DNA of 64,000 nucleotides from Anniella stebbinsi (taxonomy: Eukaryota; Chordata; Lepidosauria; Squamata; Anniellidae): NCBI GenBank assembly GCA_029215795.1, contig JARDYH010000002.1, forward strand, positions 298,809,973 through 298,873,972, in the 5' to 3' direction. Numbering within the stretch: position 1 is the stretch's first letter; each line of letters opens with the position of its first letter. This document shows positions 13,010 through 23,130 of this stretch, piece after piece. Both the position numbers and the translations under genes were made by a program. The notes under the pieces were generated by a model. It searched no databases, had not been told where the DNA came from, and was given only the letters and a program-made list of their open reading frames with translations.

Positions 13010-13200
13010 GCTGTAATCCTATGCATGTCTATCCAGAAGTAAGTCCGATTGAGTTCCTGCCCCAACTGAGTGCCTTCCAGATATCTTTGACTATACTCTC
13101 ATCATCCCCAGCCAGCATGGCCAAAACGTGATGGGAGTTGTACTCCAACACATCTTGAGGGTACTAGGTTGGGGAAGGCTTATGTATAGGATTGTAGCCT
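13010..13200. mobile_element. MITE interrupted by a second MITE
   Basis: The outer element starts TGTAATCCTATGCATGTCTA and finishes TATGTATAGGATTGTAGCC. Between these, from about 13056 to 13180, lies a different palindromic element with arms CCCCAACTGAGTGCCTTCCA / GGTACTAGGTTGGGGAAGGC and the ATCATCCCCAGCCAGCATGG core. Both families recur many times in the window. Confidence 0.75.
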
Positions 13201-14402
13201 GGGGCGGCAATGTAATGAGCTATCCAGGCCTTCCAGATCTAAGTCCAATTTTTTATCCAACAGCTAACAATTTTGTCATTTAAATCCTTTCAAAACTTTG
13301 AAAGTCCTTAACAATTAATTCTTGGTTTTTGCTATTGAAACTTTTCTTGCAGTGGTGTAAATTCTCTGCCTTTGCTTAGTGAACTGGCCACACACTCCAG
13401 GCAGTAGTGTATGAGAGTGCAAGAGAGAGAGAAAAGATTGGGAATGATACATATCTGTTGTGAAATTCCAAATCGCTAGGTATGATAAATAATCTCTAGC
13501 ACTAAAGTCATGGAGCAAATTCCAACCTCCTATTGGTTGTTTACTTTGATATGGAATTGCTCAAACCTTTAACCTCACGTCATTTACTGAAAGGGCTAAC
13601 TTACGCACCTGTCACACGCAAAAGTTGTCCCCGATTTCTTTATTATGTTGTTCCCTGTAATTTGTTCACATGGGTTGGCTGCAGAGGTGTTCTTCAGCAA
13701 ATGGAAGGTCTATCCTAACTTAGTTCAAGAACCTCATAAAAAACACACGTCATTGCGCTATGTCATGCACAAGGTTTTGCACAACTCTTAAGATTCGCAC
13801 TAAGCCCATGTCGTGCATAGTCTCCCATTAGCGCCAGTACCAGAACAGCGCCAGTGCCAGAGTTTTTTCTGGTGGAGCATGTCTGCATCCAACCCATAGC
13901 CTCGCTTATCACTTGAGGAAAAAATTAGCTCATTCAGTCAAAATTATTATTGGTAAATAGGAGCTTTGGACCAAATTTGCTGCCATTGTAAGCACAGAGA
14001 TGAAAGATGTATGCTCATCTCTGTGTTAACAATAGAAAGAACAGTGGCTGTAACAATAGAGCTTGTCAACAAGCTATTTTGAGGGATTTGGCCTCTGGCC
14101 TCAACTTTCCTCTACGTATCCGTCTAGTTCTCAAAATTTGCAACACCAATTGCCAACCACAGTATTTACAGCATACACTACATAATGGGAAGTCACCCAA
14201 AATTGGTTTCTACATAAGTGGTGAAAGAATGGATAATGTTGTGATTATTTCGAAGCAGACATGGTAGAATGTTTGTGCATTTAGCGAAGCATTTAGTTTC
14301 TTTATTCAACCACCAAATCTCAGAAAATATGGATGTTAGTTGTCAGTCTTTACATACACTTGTGCCAGAAGTTCTCTTTGTGCTGTGGTTTTGTGGAAGT
14401 AG

Positions 14403-14494
14403 GTTCTGACATGCGACGCAGATCCACTGGCAGAGATGAAGACCTTGAGGAGCTTCAGAGGCGTCGGCAGCTACAGGAGGAACAACTGATGAAG
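14403..14494 (+). CDS. ABLIM3: ABLIM3 coding exon (charged coiled segment)
   Basis: This 92-base exon starts after acceptor GGAAGTAG and ends at donor ATGAAG|GTAGCT. It enters in phase 1 (G from the previous exon gives GGT, Gly) and exits in phase 0. The translation is GSDMRRRSTGRDEDLEELQR, then RRQLQEEQLMK. It is rich in Arg, Glu and Gln, consistent with a short helix or coiled coil. The motif LEELQRRRQLQEEQLMK is recognisable from the ABLIM family. The next intron is only 102 bases and has no stop in this frame. Confidence 0.85.
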
Positions 14495-14596
14495 GTAGCT
14501 ATCATCTTGATGGAAACTATCCATATGTGCCAATGTGAACATGACATTGATTTCGTTTGTACTAACTTACACATCATTTTCAATTCCTATTTGCAG
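14495..14596 (+). other. 102-base in-frame intron
   Basis: Bounded by GTAGCT and CTATTTGCAG. Length is 34 codons exactly and the reading frame of the upstream exon runs through without a stop into the next exon's correct frame. Retention would insert 34 residues containing the Cys/His-bearing stretch HMCQCEHDIDF. This is the shortest intron in the window. Confidence 0.85.
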
Positions 14597-14693
14597 CTCA
14601 ACTCAGGTCTGGGACAGTTGATATTAAAAGAAGAAATGGAAAAAGAAAGGTCATCTCTTTCCAGTAGTCGTTATGACTCTCCAGTTAATTCAT
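14597..14693 (+). CDS. ABLIM3: ABLIM3 coding exon (linker)
   Basis: A 97-base exon after CTATTTGCAG, ending TCAT|GTAAGC. It enters in phase 0 and leaves one base (T). The translation is LNSGLGQLILKEEMEKERSS, then LSSSRYDSPVNS. The LNSGLGQLILKEEMEKE block continues the helix-forming segment of the previous exon. The Ser-rich SSLSSSRYDSPVNS part is a plausible phosphorylation region (SP motif). If the following intron is retained, the frame ends after four more residues. Confidence 0.87.
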
Positions 14694-14753
14694 GTAAGCA
14701 ATGAAGCATGGAAAACATGCATGGGTGGTCTGTGGGAAAGGATGGAGTAGGAC

Positions 14754-14842
14754 TGCAACCCTATACCCACATACCTGGGAGTAAGGCCCTTTGGAATCTG
14801 TGGGATTTACTTCTGAGTAGACTTGTATAAGACTGTATTGCA
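14754..14842. mobile_element. Palindromic MITE (ATCCTATGCA family)
   Basis: Arms TGCAACCCTATACCCACATA and GACTGTATTGCA with the central pair GGGAGTAAGGCC / GGGATTTACTTCTGAGTAGA. This is the common squamate TGCAATCCTATGCA...TGAGTAGACATGCATAGGATTGCA type. Confidence 0.7.
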
Positions 14843-16183
14843 ACTTGCTTAAAACAGAGCCAGTTTCCATCTAGTCTATTGCTGGTTCTGTCTGTGAATG
14901 ATACCACCACTAAACAACCGAAGCAGTTTTCTCCCTATGCTGTCAGCCATTTCAGCTCTGGCTGTTTTTCACAATAAATTCTCAAGATGCCTTGAACAAG
15001 AATGGAAACTTCCTGGATCAAGGTTTTTGGCACATACTAAACAAATCAAATGAGGAAATGGCCAAGTAATAAATGCTTTCCCAGATTACAAGACAAAGCT
15101 ATTTGTAAGACTGCTGATCCATGGAATCAGAAGTTTCACAAGTTTTGTGTTCAATTTATGTCTAATCAGGAATGAAAAATAGTTCATGATACTGATTTCT
15201 GAAAAAAACATGCTTTGGTCTCAAAAGAAAAAAATAGAAGGATATTGGAGTGTGTAACTCATTCCAAAAAACAAGCCTTCATATAGGAAAAAAGTAATCA
15301 TTATTCATGTTACTGACAACCTCTGATGAAGAAGCTTTATTGTGCCATTATCCAATTATAAGGTGAAAGTGTACAGCTATTAATTGTATTTACACACATT
15401 TATACACATAGACAAAAATATGAGACCATTGTAGCTGCTGCACCATTCAGAGCTCACATATTCACTTTTTGAAAAATGTACATAACGTGATTTTAGTACA
15501 TGTCCTATTTGATTTGGCTGCAGAAAAGTATGTGGATTACCAATCCAGATGTAACATCTGGTCATGTATGGCTTACAGGAATGAAGGTTTCCAGGAAAAA
15601 GAGTCACTTATTTGTATGCACGTCACTGCAGCTGAATTCCTTTCCTTGTAGTAGTAGTATATATTTTAATTGTCTTTTTGTATAAAATAAATAATTTAAA
15701 AATAGTAAAATAAGTCTTTGCATAGGGACCCAAGTTTGACGACTAATTCAACTTACTTTCTAAAAACCTTAGTCTGCATCAAAACTTAAAAAACAACAAC
15801 ATTTAATTTAGGAAGATCTATACCAAGTTGCACATTTTATAATGAGCATCATTACGAAATTTTGCTCACATACCACTAAGTATCATATAAAATGTGGATT
15901 ACTGCTGAGGTCACAGCAATATTGGTGTTCCTCGAAAGCCAGCAGGCTAGGTCATGAAGTCATGACTAAAGAGTGACATACACCTTGTTGATATTTATGC
16001 TTCTCATAGCCTTTTAGCCTTTCCCACATTGGGAAAGGAAATCAGCCTCAGGGAGTAAGGCAGCACATTCCAAAGTACCGGGTCATAGCAAATGAAGGGC
16101 TGGTTTAGCAGACAGGTTGTTTGGGCAAACTGATACATTCCAGTGAAGAGGCAGAGTTATAATTATTGTTTGTTTATAGGAAG

Positions 16184-16338
16184 ATCTCTCTCTCTCTCTC
16201 TCTGTATGTATGTATATGTGTGTGTGTCTGTGTGTGTGCTTTCCATATAATTGGAGTATTATGTCATTGGTGTCCTGTCTGGAGCTCTAAAATGTATGCT
16301 GGACTTCTCACACACACACGCACACACACACACACACC
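16184..16338. repeat. (TC)n, (TG)n and inverted (CA)n microsatellites
   Basis: A TC tract (16184-16202) runs into TG repeats (to about 16238). After about 70 bases a CA tract follows (16310-16338). TG and CA are complementary, so the pair could form a hairpin with a loop of about 70 bases. Confidence 0.85.
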
Positions 16339-17178
16339 AAAGGCCCAGGGCCACAAAAGTAACAATGTCAAAATAAAAAAGGATGAGGATAATTCTATAT
16401 AGTTTTCATTCCAGGCAGCAGTCACATAAATATGACTCACTTGTGTGTATATGTGCATGGAGAATGAGCTGTTTAAATCTCACTTCAGCCATAAATTCAC
16501 TAGGTTGCTTTAGGCAAAGTGCTATTTTTCAGCTTCAGTCCCTCTCGCCGTCTTCCCCATATGGGGATAATAGCACTGACTTCCTTGCCTTCTGGTCAAT
16601 GTGTGGTGTAACATTAAGGGTTGTGAAGTTTTAAAATATTGTTATCAGTCCTAGAACTCTAGTGCTGTGAATGCTGTGGGTTAAACGGACTTGTGTTCTG
16701 ATTGAGGTTTTACTAGTTTTATTTTGTGTTATGATTGAATGACTAATAAGATGATGATGAAAGTACTACTGACAAAAGTACATTTTGCCTAGTTAGTAGT
16801 GTTTGCAAAAAAAAAAAGTGAATTTTAAGCAACATACATAATTCAGGTGGTCTGGCTAGCAGACATATTCTGCTACATAATGTGTGAAGTGACATCTAGG
16901 CATTTTAAATGCAAGATTTTAAAAACACAAAATTCTCAGGGGCCATTCAATTGAGATCCAGTCCAAATTTTAGGAAGCTCCAAGTGGTGTCTTGGATGAT
17001 ACACCACAAATAGATTCAGGGTTAAAAGATTGTGCCAAAGAAACTTATATGGATACAAATTCCATTCTTGTGGAGAATCTCATCATTTTTTTTTTTTTGC
17101 TGATTCCTAAGCAGTTTTGACTTTGAACTTCAATGTGTTTTTAATGTTATTTTTATTTGTTTTTCCCTTCCCATTTAG

Positions 17179-17243
17179 CTCCACATGCTGCTGCCTCTAA
17201 AACCTCTTCCCTCCCTGGCTATGGAAGAAATGGACTTCATAGG
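17179..17243 (+). CDS. ABLIM3: ABLIM3 coding exon (linker)
   Basis: A 65-base exon after CCCATTTAG, ending AGG|GTAAGA. The leftover T of the previous exon plus CT gives Ser. The translation continues PHAAASKTSSLPGYGRNGLH and R and ends in phase 0. SLPGYGRNGLHRP.S is a hallmark stretch of the ABLIM linker, Ser/Thr-rich and basic. Confidence 0.86.
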
Positions 17244-17828
17244 GTAAGAAGACAAATCTTCTCCCATAAGGAAGTGGTGTGTGGGTGTGGGTGCGTGTGT
17301 TTGTACAGAATATGATAGCCACTTCAGTAGAAATTCCACTGGGATTTTTGCAGCTCTACTTGGAGAGGCAGTTCTTGGGGTGTAGCTCTTACCTGGGTTA
17401 GGTTTGCTTTGAAAGGAAATCACTGGTGGCTTCTTGATGTTTTGTAATATCTGAGTTCATCTCTAAACACAGCTTGAGCATAGCTAGAGGTGCAATTTCA
17501 AACACTCCAAGAGCCAAAACCATTGCCCCGCACCGGATGACACCCCTGATTTTGTTAGTTTACAGAGTCTGCCCCCCAAATACTCAGCTCAGCTCTCTCT
17601 GCGTCTCTCCCACTCTCTTACTACTCTATCTCAAATTGCAATTTTTGTTGTTTTGTTTTCACAAACCAGACTAGATTATATAATCTTTAGGTGCACATAT
17701 TTCTGATGTTCTTGACACCTCCAGAAGTCATGAGAATGTGGTTAAGATTTTTTTACAAACGCATGCTGCTGTAAATTACGCAAGTACGCTGTCGTTGACA
17801 TGTCCATCTTTTTTTCTTTATTTTATAG

Positions 17829-17889
17829 CCAGTGTCTACAGACTTTGGTCAGTACAACAGTTATGGGGATGTGAGCAGTGCTGCCCAAG
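17829..17889 (+). CDS. ABLIM3: ABLIM3 coding exon with two possible donors
   Basis: Starts after TTTATAG with PVSTDFGQYNSYGD, an unmistakable ABLIM block (PVSTDF.QYNSYGD). Two donors are visible. One at 17871 (GGGGAT|GTGAGC) leaves phase 0 and joins the next recognised exon in frame. The other at 17890 (CCAAG|GTAAGA) is closer to consensus and would add VSSAAQ plus one base, but it then needs an unseen exon of 3n+2 bases before 19834. I cannot decide which is used. The listed end is the longer form; the shorter form ends at 17870. Confidence 0.8.
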
Positions 17890-18278
17890 GTAAGATCTTA
17901 AGAGATACAGTTTCCTTCTCTGTGCTGCTTTGCTTATCCACTACGCTTATTTGAATGTTTGCGGTATGATCTTGTGGCAATACATGCAGTCAGGTGAAAA
18001 GGGTAAAGTATTCTCATGCTGGTTTGGTGAACATCATATTTACCCCTGAAATATTCTGGTTCTTGTTCTTATTTCAGAGAAATATATTGATCGGGTTTTT
18101 CAGTACACTAAAACTGAGTTAAAATAAGGAGGGCAGTATGTAAATGATAGCTAAATTTTAATGCATGCATGCTTATCTGAATCATTAATTGATTCATTCT
18201 AATCAGTTAGTTTATGTTTGCAAATTATAAACATCCAGTAATTTAGCCTTTTTAGAATGGAAATATGGTTTGGCATCC

Positions 18279-18281
<3 letters not shown>

Positions 18282-18337
<56 letters not shown>

Positions 18338-18366
18338 TGTCTCTCTCTCTCTCTCCCCCCCCCCCC
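18282..18366. repeat. Compound (TC)n(GT)n(CT)n(C)n microsatellite
   Basis: About 39 bases of TC, 20 of GT, 14 of CT, then a C run of about 12. Open frames on both strands here (Ser/Leu or Arg/Glu repeats) are by-products. Confidence 0.95.
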
Positions 18367-19227
18367 ATATTGCTTTTCAGATTTCCAGGTACAGTACAGA
18401 TTTTCTTCCATCAAGTAATGGAAAGTCTAAAAAACTCTTATCAACAACCCATCCACTATGTTCCTCACATCTGAATTTCTGCTACAGGGAAGAGTTTATT
18501 AGCTCATGTTTATCTGCATGTTTTATACCTAATCAATGATGTAAACTTGTATCACTGTGGAAAGGGCAGAGCTAAGGCAATTCCTTGCATAAGTCAGTTC
18601 TGTAACTTGCTTGGTAAACTTCCCTAAGCTTGACATGGAAGCACTCTGTGGCAGTTCTTTCTTTGGTGGGTTTCTCCAACTCTCTCTAGTTCCAACCAAT
18701 GGGAGACATAACCTCTTCATTTTGAAGCCATACCCCTTCCTATTTCCCATATATGATGCCTTCATTTTTTCCTCTGCATGTGTTTGTGGCCATGGAAGAA
18801 AAAGCTGGCAAGTGACCTTCTGTAACACTGACACTTGCGAAGCTCTGTAGATTGTCCAATAAATGGTGTCTGTGCAGGGTGATGGGGGGCTCTAGGTGTC
18901 ACAGCCCCCCTCACTCTAAATGCTTGAGCTAAAAAAAAAAAGTCCATCGCTACTTGGCATGGAAGTCTCCACATGTACTAAATTGGAATGAATTAATAAT
19001 TATGACAAAATCTTTTTTGCACATTATGCCTTTAACAAAGAATTTACAGGCTGGAGTAGACAGGGATTTGCTATTTTACTTGTCAACTGGGCAAACTAAA
19101 AAAAATGAAAAAGAAAAAACTCAGGGTAAAATCTAGCTGGAAAATAACGAAATAAGGAATTAATAGAACCAAAGGGACAAGCCATGTTTGTGGATCAGTA
19201 TTTCCCACTATTCCAGATCCCCTACGT

Positions 19228-19356
19228 CAGCCTTCTCCAACATCCTGATGAGTTGACTTGCATCTCCCATCATTCCATTGGCCATATGCTGATTGTAAAT
19301 TATGGGAGCTGCAGTCCAACACAAGTTGAGGAGGGGCACCAAGCTGAGGAAAGCTG
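19228..19356. mobile_element. Palindromic MITE (ACTCCCATCATTCCCAGCCA family)
   Basis: The left half includes CAGCCTTCTCCAACATCCTG and CATCTCCCATCATTCC. The right half includes TATGGGAGCTGCAGTCCAAC and GGGGCACCAAGCTGAGGAAA as the inverted partner. Further members lie at 13056-13180, 35889-35952, 37950-38070, 43082-43217 and 50512-50594. Confidence 0.7.
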
Positions 19357-19833
19357 TCCTACATATTGGCCCTGTGTATAGTGGATATTGGGAACCAACA
19401 GAGGACAACCCTTGCCTATGTGCTATACCTGTAAGAATCTGGCTAGTCACACCTGGAAAACAGTTCCAGATTAAATGGACCTTTGATCTGATCTTCTTAC
19501 ATTAGTTTGACTAGAAAGGTTTCTTCAACTTGCTACCGAATCCTTACTGGGAAAGCTTCTAGTGGGTGTCATGGAAAGTTTCTTAGCTCAAAAACTACAT
19601 AAAGGAGGAGATACTATTTATAAGGAAGGGGGCGATCTCTTGGGCCATATCGTTAATTTCTTAAGTGTTCAAGCATGAAGTAATATTAATATTCCATTGG
19701 CTGGTGCAAAGGTCTAAATGTTGAAGGTCTAAATATAATTTCATATCCATATTGACCATGAATGCCTTTACCCTATCTATGTGTGTGTGTGCATGTAACC
19801 TGTGTGTCTGATGTCTACCTATATCTGATACAG

Positions 19834-19908
19834 TCCCTCCCAGATGGTCATGTCCCTGGAATGCGAATGGACCGAGGAGTGTCTATGCCTAACATGTTGG
19901 AACCAAAG
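19834..19908 (+). CDS. ABLIM3: ABLIM3 coding exon followed by a GC donor
   Basis: A 75-base exon (25 codons, phase 0 at both ends) after acceptor TGATACAG. The translation is SLPDGHVPGMRMDRGVSMPN, then MLEPK. LPDGH.P.MRMDRGVSMPNMLEPK directly precedes the villin headpiece in the ABLIM family, and the next exon begins IFPYEM as expected. The donor is AAAG|GCAAGT: a GC in place of GT within an otherwise perfect consensus, the usual pattern of GC-AG introns. Retention of the intron would add 12 residues (ASADIIHFASKQ) and stop, giving a protein without the headpiece. Confidence 0.87.
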
Positions 19909-20909
19909 GCAAGTGCAGATATTATTCACTTTGCTTCAAAACAATGATGGTTTGCCTATCCAATTCTGATTGTGTATCATTCAAAGTGTGCTTGCATCCC
20001 TGACTCTTTTTAAAATGTTGCTCCTTATGTGCCAGCTCTCTCTTTGTCTGGACTATAGGATGCACTTTCTTGCCTGTGCCAGATACCGAACTAGAGCAGC
20101 TAACACATCCTGGAAACTAGGCAGCAGTGTACTTAAAATTAGTAAACCTCCAACAGCTTGACACCCATCCAACTGAGCAGCAGCAAGCATGTGACAGCAA
20201 AGCATTTGATGTGAAACCGGTCAGATCCAGTGACAATATGGCAGCTACATTAGTTATAGTGCATCAGTAGAAGGAAGTGAGGAAGGGTTCATTCTTGTTT
20301 ACATCATTTGATAGTAAGGCAGTGCAAAGCTAATGGTTAAGGAGATATTGGTCAGAATTCTTTGATGTTGAGTGATGCTGCAGCATAATCTCTAGTTCCA
20401 TCTCAAGTCAGGTGTAGGTTAATCAGACTCTGGATTTTCACAATAAGCCATGTGGAAGAAAAGCCCCGGCAGCTTGGTTGTTCGCTTGCTAGTCCTCCTG
20501 CCTGCTCCAGACCCGTATCCCAGGAGCACTCACGGCTTCACTATGTCAGCAGCTATTGGTGTGCTTTGTGTGCTGGGCATGTTCTGCCTTTGCCAGTTCT
20601 GGAGGAATACTACTTGCAAGATCACTATTTGCAAAGACTTTTGTGAGAAATAAGACTTCAACTAAGTCTGTGCGGTATTTTAAAGAAAAGTCTTTTGCTG
20701 CGCCTGCGGGAGAAGCAGCTGTTGTACACAGTCTTCCTTCTTCTCCTTCTCCGCCACCTGCAAAGAGTTGTCTGAGCAATAAGAGTAAAAGCTTCCCTCC
20801 CCACCCCCAGTGTGTGATTTCTTTTTTAAAAAGCTTTTTGAATCCCCTTCTATTCTTAAAAGAAAGCCTCCTTGGCTGCTCCTTGCAGCTGGGGACCAGC
20901 AACATTCCT

Positions 20910-21190
20910 TTTCCTAGCAGAGCTATGCGTGTTAAGTGTGATTGACTTACCAGAGGTAAGTCAATCACGCTGCCCCAATTCGGGACCATGGTGATTTGAG
21001 AGGGGAGGGATTTAAACTTCTCCCTTCTAGTTTCATGCCAAAATTTCCCCCTGGAATTTTGGCATGAAAAGAGGAGGGGGAGAAAGCTTAGAACCCCTTC
21101 CCAAATTTTATGGTCCCAAATTGAGGCTGTGCGTGCTTACCCTAAGATAAGTCAAACACACATGCATACATAGCTCTGTTAGGAAGAGTT
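20910..21190. mobile_element. Nested foldback element
   Basis: Outer arms CCTAGCAGAGCTATGCGTGT and CATACATAGCTCTGTTAGG are inverted. Next comes a perfect 14-base-arm hairpin GTGATTGACTTACC-AGA-GGTAAGTCAATCAC. Inside lies a second palindrome, TTTCATGCCAAAATTT / AATTTTGGCATGAAA, flanked by ATTCGGGACCAT / ATGGTCCCAAAT. It is a non-coding miniature transposon with multilayer symmetry. Confidence 0.7.
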
Positions 21191-21364
21191 ATGTCTCAGC
21201 TCACATGGGAAAAAGCTAGTCACTGTCAAATGAAGCACTGGAGAAGATGAGAGCAGAGGGAACAGACAAGGGAGGAGGCAGCAGTAGAACACACTCTTGC
21301 CAGAAAGAATACGTCAAGCAAGATCTCAACAAGAAGTCAGGTTTTTTGCCACTCTTGCCAGGCA

Positions 21365-21545
21365 ACTCTGAACAAACCATGCTGAAGCCACCCTGCCACC
21401 AACAAGCTACCCTGAAAACAACCCATCCTGAACAATTCACAACAAGCCATTGGTTCTCAGAGTGGCTTGTGCCTGGTAAACAAACTATGCTGAAGCCACC
21501 CTATCAGGTTTGGACAGTCCAACAAGCCATCCTGAAACAAGGCTG
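21365..21545 (+). repeat. Short imperfect tandem duplication
   Basis: The motif ACAAACCATGCTGAAGCCAC recurs about 120 bases later as ACAAACTATGCTGAAGCCAC, each followed by related AACAAGC.ACCCTGAAA / AACAAGCCATCCTGAAAC segments. Not coding as far as I can see. Confidence 0.55.
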
Positions 21546-22740
21546 GCTCACAACCTACCATGGCTTATCATATTGTGTGAATCCAGTTTCTATTTCACTC
21601 ACTTTATTGAAATAGCACTGGTGTTATTGCAGCACAAGAACATTTTCCATACATATGGTTCCATATCAAAGAGAACTACCTATGTGCTAGGCTTAGGTAG
21701 TTCTGCAGGCAACATGTTAGGAAGAACAGAGTAGTGCATGAGTGATTCAGCGGACAAAAGGCAAAAAGAATCTAGTGCAGCTAGTCTACAGAAGGAGGAA
21801 TCCCACAGTACAAAGAATTAGAGTTGGGCTACCGGAGTGGAAAGAAAAGCACATGGAGGAAAGTGGGGACATTTTTTTATGTTACCTAGGATGTCCAATG
21901 TGCTGTTGCTCCCATTTTGAAGGGGGAAATGAGACTGGAAGAAAAGTGAAATGGCTCAAGCTACCCACTGAGTCAGGTGGCTGAGCTGGTATATAAATCC
22001 AGGCAAAAGTTTAATATCAAAGTTTGTTATATCATAGTGGATCTCTTAGATGCACTGTAACTTCTCATATCTGTTATTGCCACTGAGAAGCCTAGACAGT
22101 GCAGGCTAATTTATGGCAAAATATAGTTTTTTTTCTGTATTTTGCTGGGAAACTGTACTGTTCATTAAACACCCCCACACACAGCTGATACGTTGTTATT
22201 GTTGTAGTACATGATCTCTGACTTAAAACTCTGAGACTATATTTCTTTAGTTTATAAGATGATCTTTAAAAATATAGAAAATAAGCAATCTGAGAATCTT
22301 GCCTAATTTTGAACTTAAATGAAAATATTTATAAAAACACACACAGCAACCACGTGTCAATGACTTTATCAAATATAAGAATGTGATAATGACTTCAGAG
22401 CTCTCAAAGTTTTGTTCATTTTTGCTGTTTTTGTTTTGAAAACCTATTTCAGTTTCATGCTGCTTTGTAACACATAAAAGCCCAATGTAATTAAAGTTAT
22501 ATAGTGGAATGAATTGTATAACTGTGATATTGTCTGATTCTTACTACTAATTCTCTTCTAAACTGTATAGACTCCACATTCTTTGAGTAATTACTTACAA
22601 TAAATTAAATGGTATATGTTTTTTGATGACTGAATCTTCTTTATTGTGCTTCTGAAATCATCACAGTGTAGCTGATAATGAAACGCATAGTATAGTCTCA
22701 GTTAGTTCCCATAATTTTATTGCCAGTTTTTAAAAAATAC

Positions 22741-23130
22741 TACAAAAGTCTTCAAGGGGAGGAAAGTTGGTCTATAGGGGGGCATGTGGATAGTGCTCTG
22801 TTTGAAGGGCTATCAGAAGACACCCCTCTCTGAAGGCCGGTCCAGTCCAAGTCCTGTTTAAAGGTAAAGAACTATTGAAAGGGAGACCAAGGGCCTTGAA
22901 GTTACCCATCAACAGTTCGCGCTTGGGCAGCAGACTGAGCAGGCACACAGGTCACCTGGTTTTAACTTCCCCACCATGGTGAGATGTACTGTATAGTAAT
23001 CATTTCTACATTTGCATCTATAAATAAAATTAGCATGTGCAACTTGATGGAAATGTGTACACTTCTTCAGCGATGCATTTCCTTGTCTTTGTCAATGTGG
23101 AACTGGGTACCCTAAGTTGGACCTATTGCG
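22741..23130 (+). repeat. Dispersed repeat, shared with 51046-51400
   Basis: Shares an ordered series of blocks with 51046-51400: GTCCAGTCCAAGTC.TGTTTAA, then GGCAGCAGACTGAGCAGGCA / GGACAGCAGACTAGGAAGCA, then CAGGTCACC.GGT, then GAGATGTA.T...TATAGTAAT and GATGCATTTCCT. The class is unknown. The segment immediately after (23131-23560) has an open minus-strand frame of 141 codons with no recognisable domain. Confidence 0.5.

Larger units (their letters stand above)
10244..14402 (+). other. ABLIM3 intron, 4.2 kb
   Basis: Between two phase-matched exons. It contains two adjacent palindromic MITEs (10370-10615), a dispersed repeat copy (11186-11720) and a nested MITE pair (13010-13200). Everything else is unassigned. 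A small alternative exon could be present but none was recognised. Confidence 0.7.
14694..17178 (+). other. ABLIM3 intron, 2.5 kb
   Basis: Contains a palindromic MITE remnant (14754-14842) and a paired TG/CA microsatellite (16184-16338). The acceptor is preceded by a good pyrimidine tract (TTTTTCCCTTCCCATTTAG). No further exon seen. Confidence 0.7.
17890..19833 (+). other. ABLIM3 intron, 1.9 kb
   Basis: Contains a compound TC/GT/TC/C microsatellite (18282-18366), an ACAACTCCCATCAT-type palindromic MITE (19228-19356) and possibly an unrecognised small exon (see the phase question at 17829-17889). The acceptor is TATATCTGATACAG. Confidence 0.65.

Noticed and set aside
20438..20945. Possible solo LTR of an endogenous retrovirus, with a 129-codon frame
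   Set aside because: Some promoter- and poly(A)-like features (AGAAATAAGAC) but no paired LTR, no TG..CA ends, no primer site and no retroviral domains could be shown.
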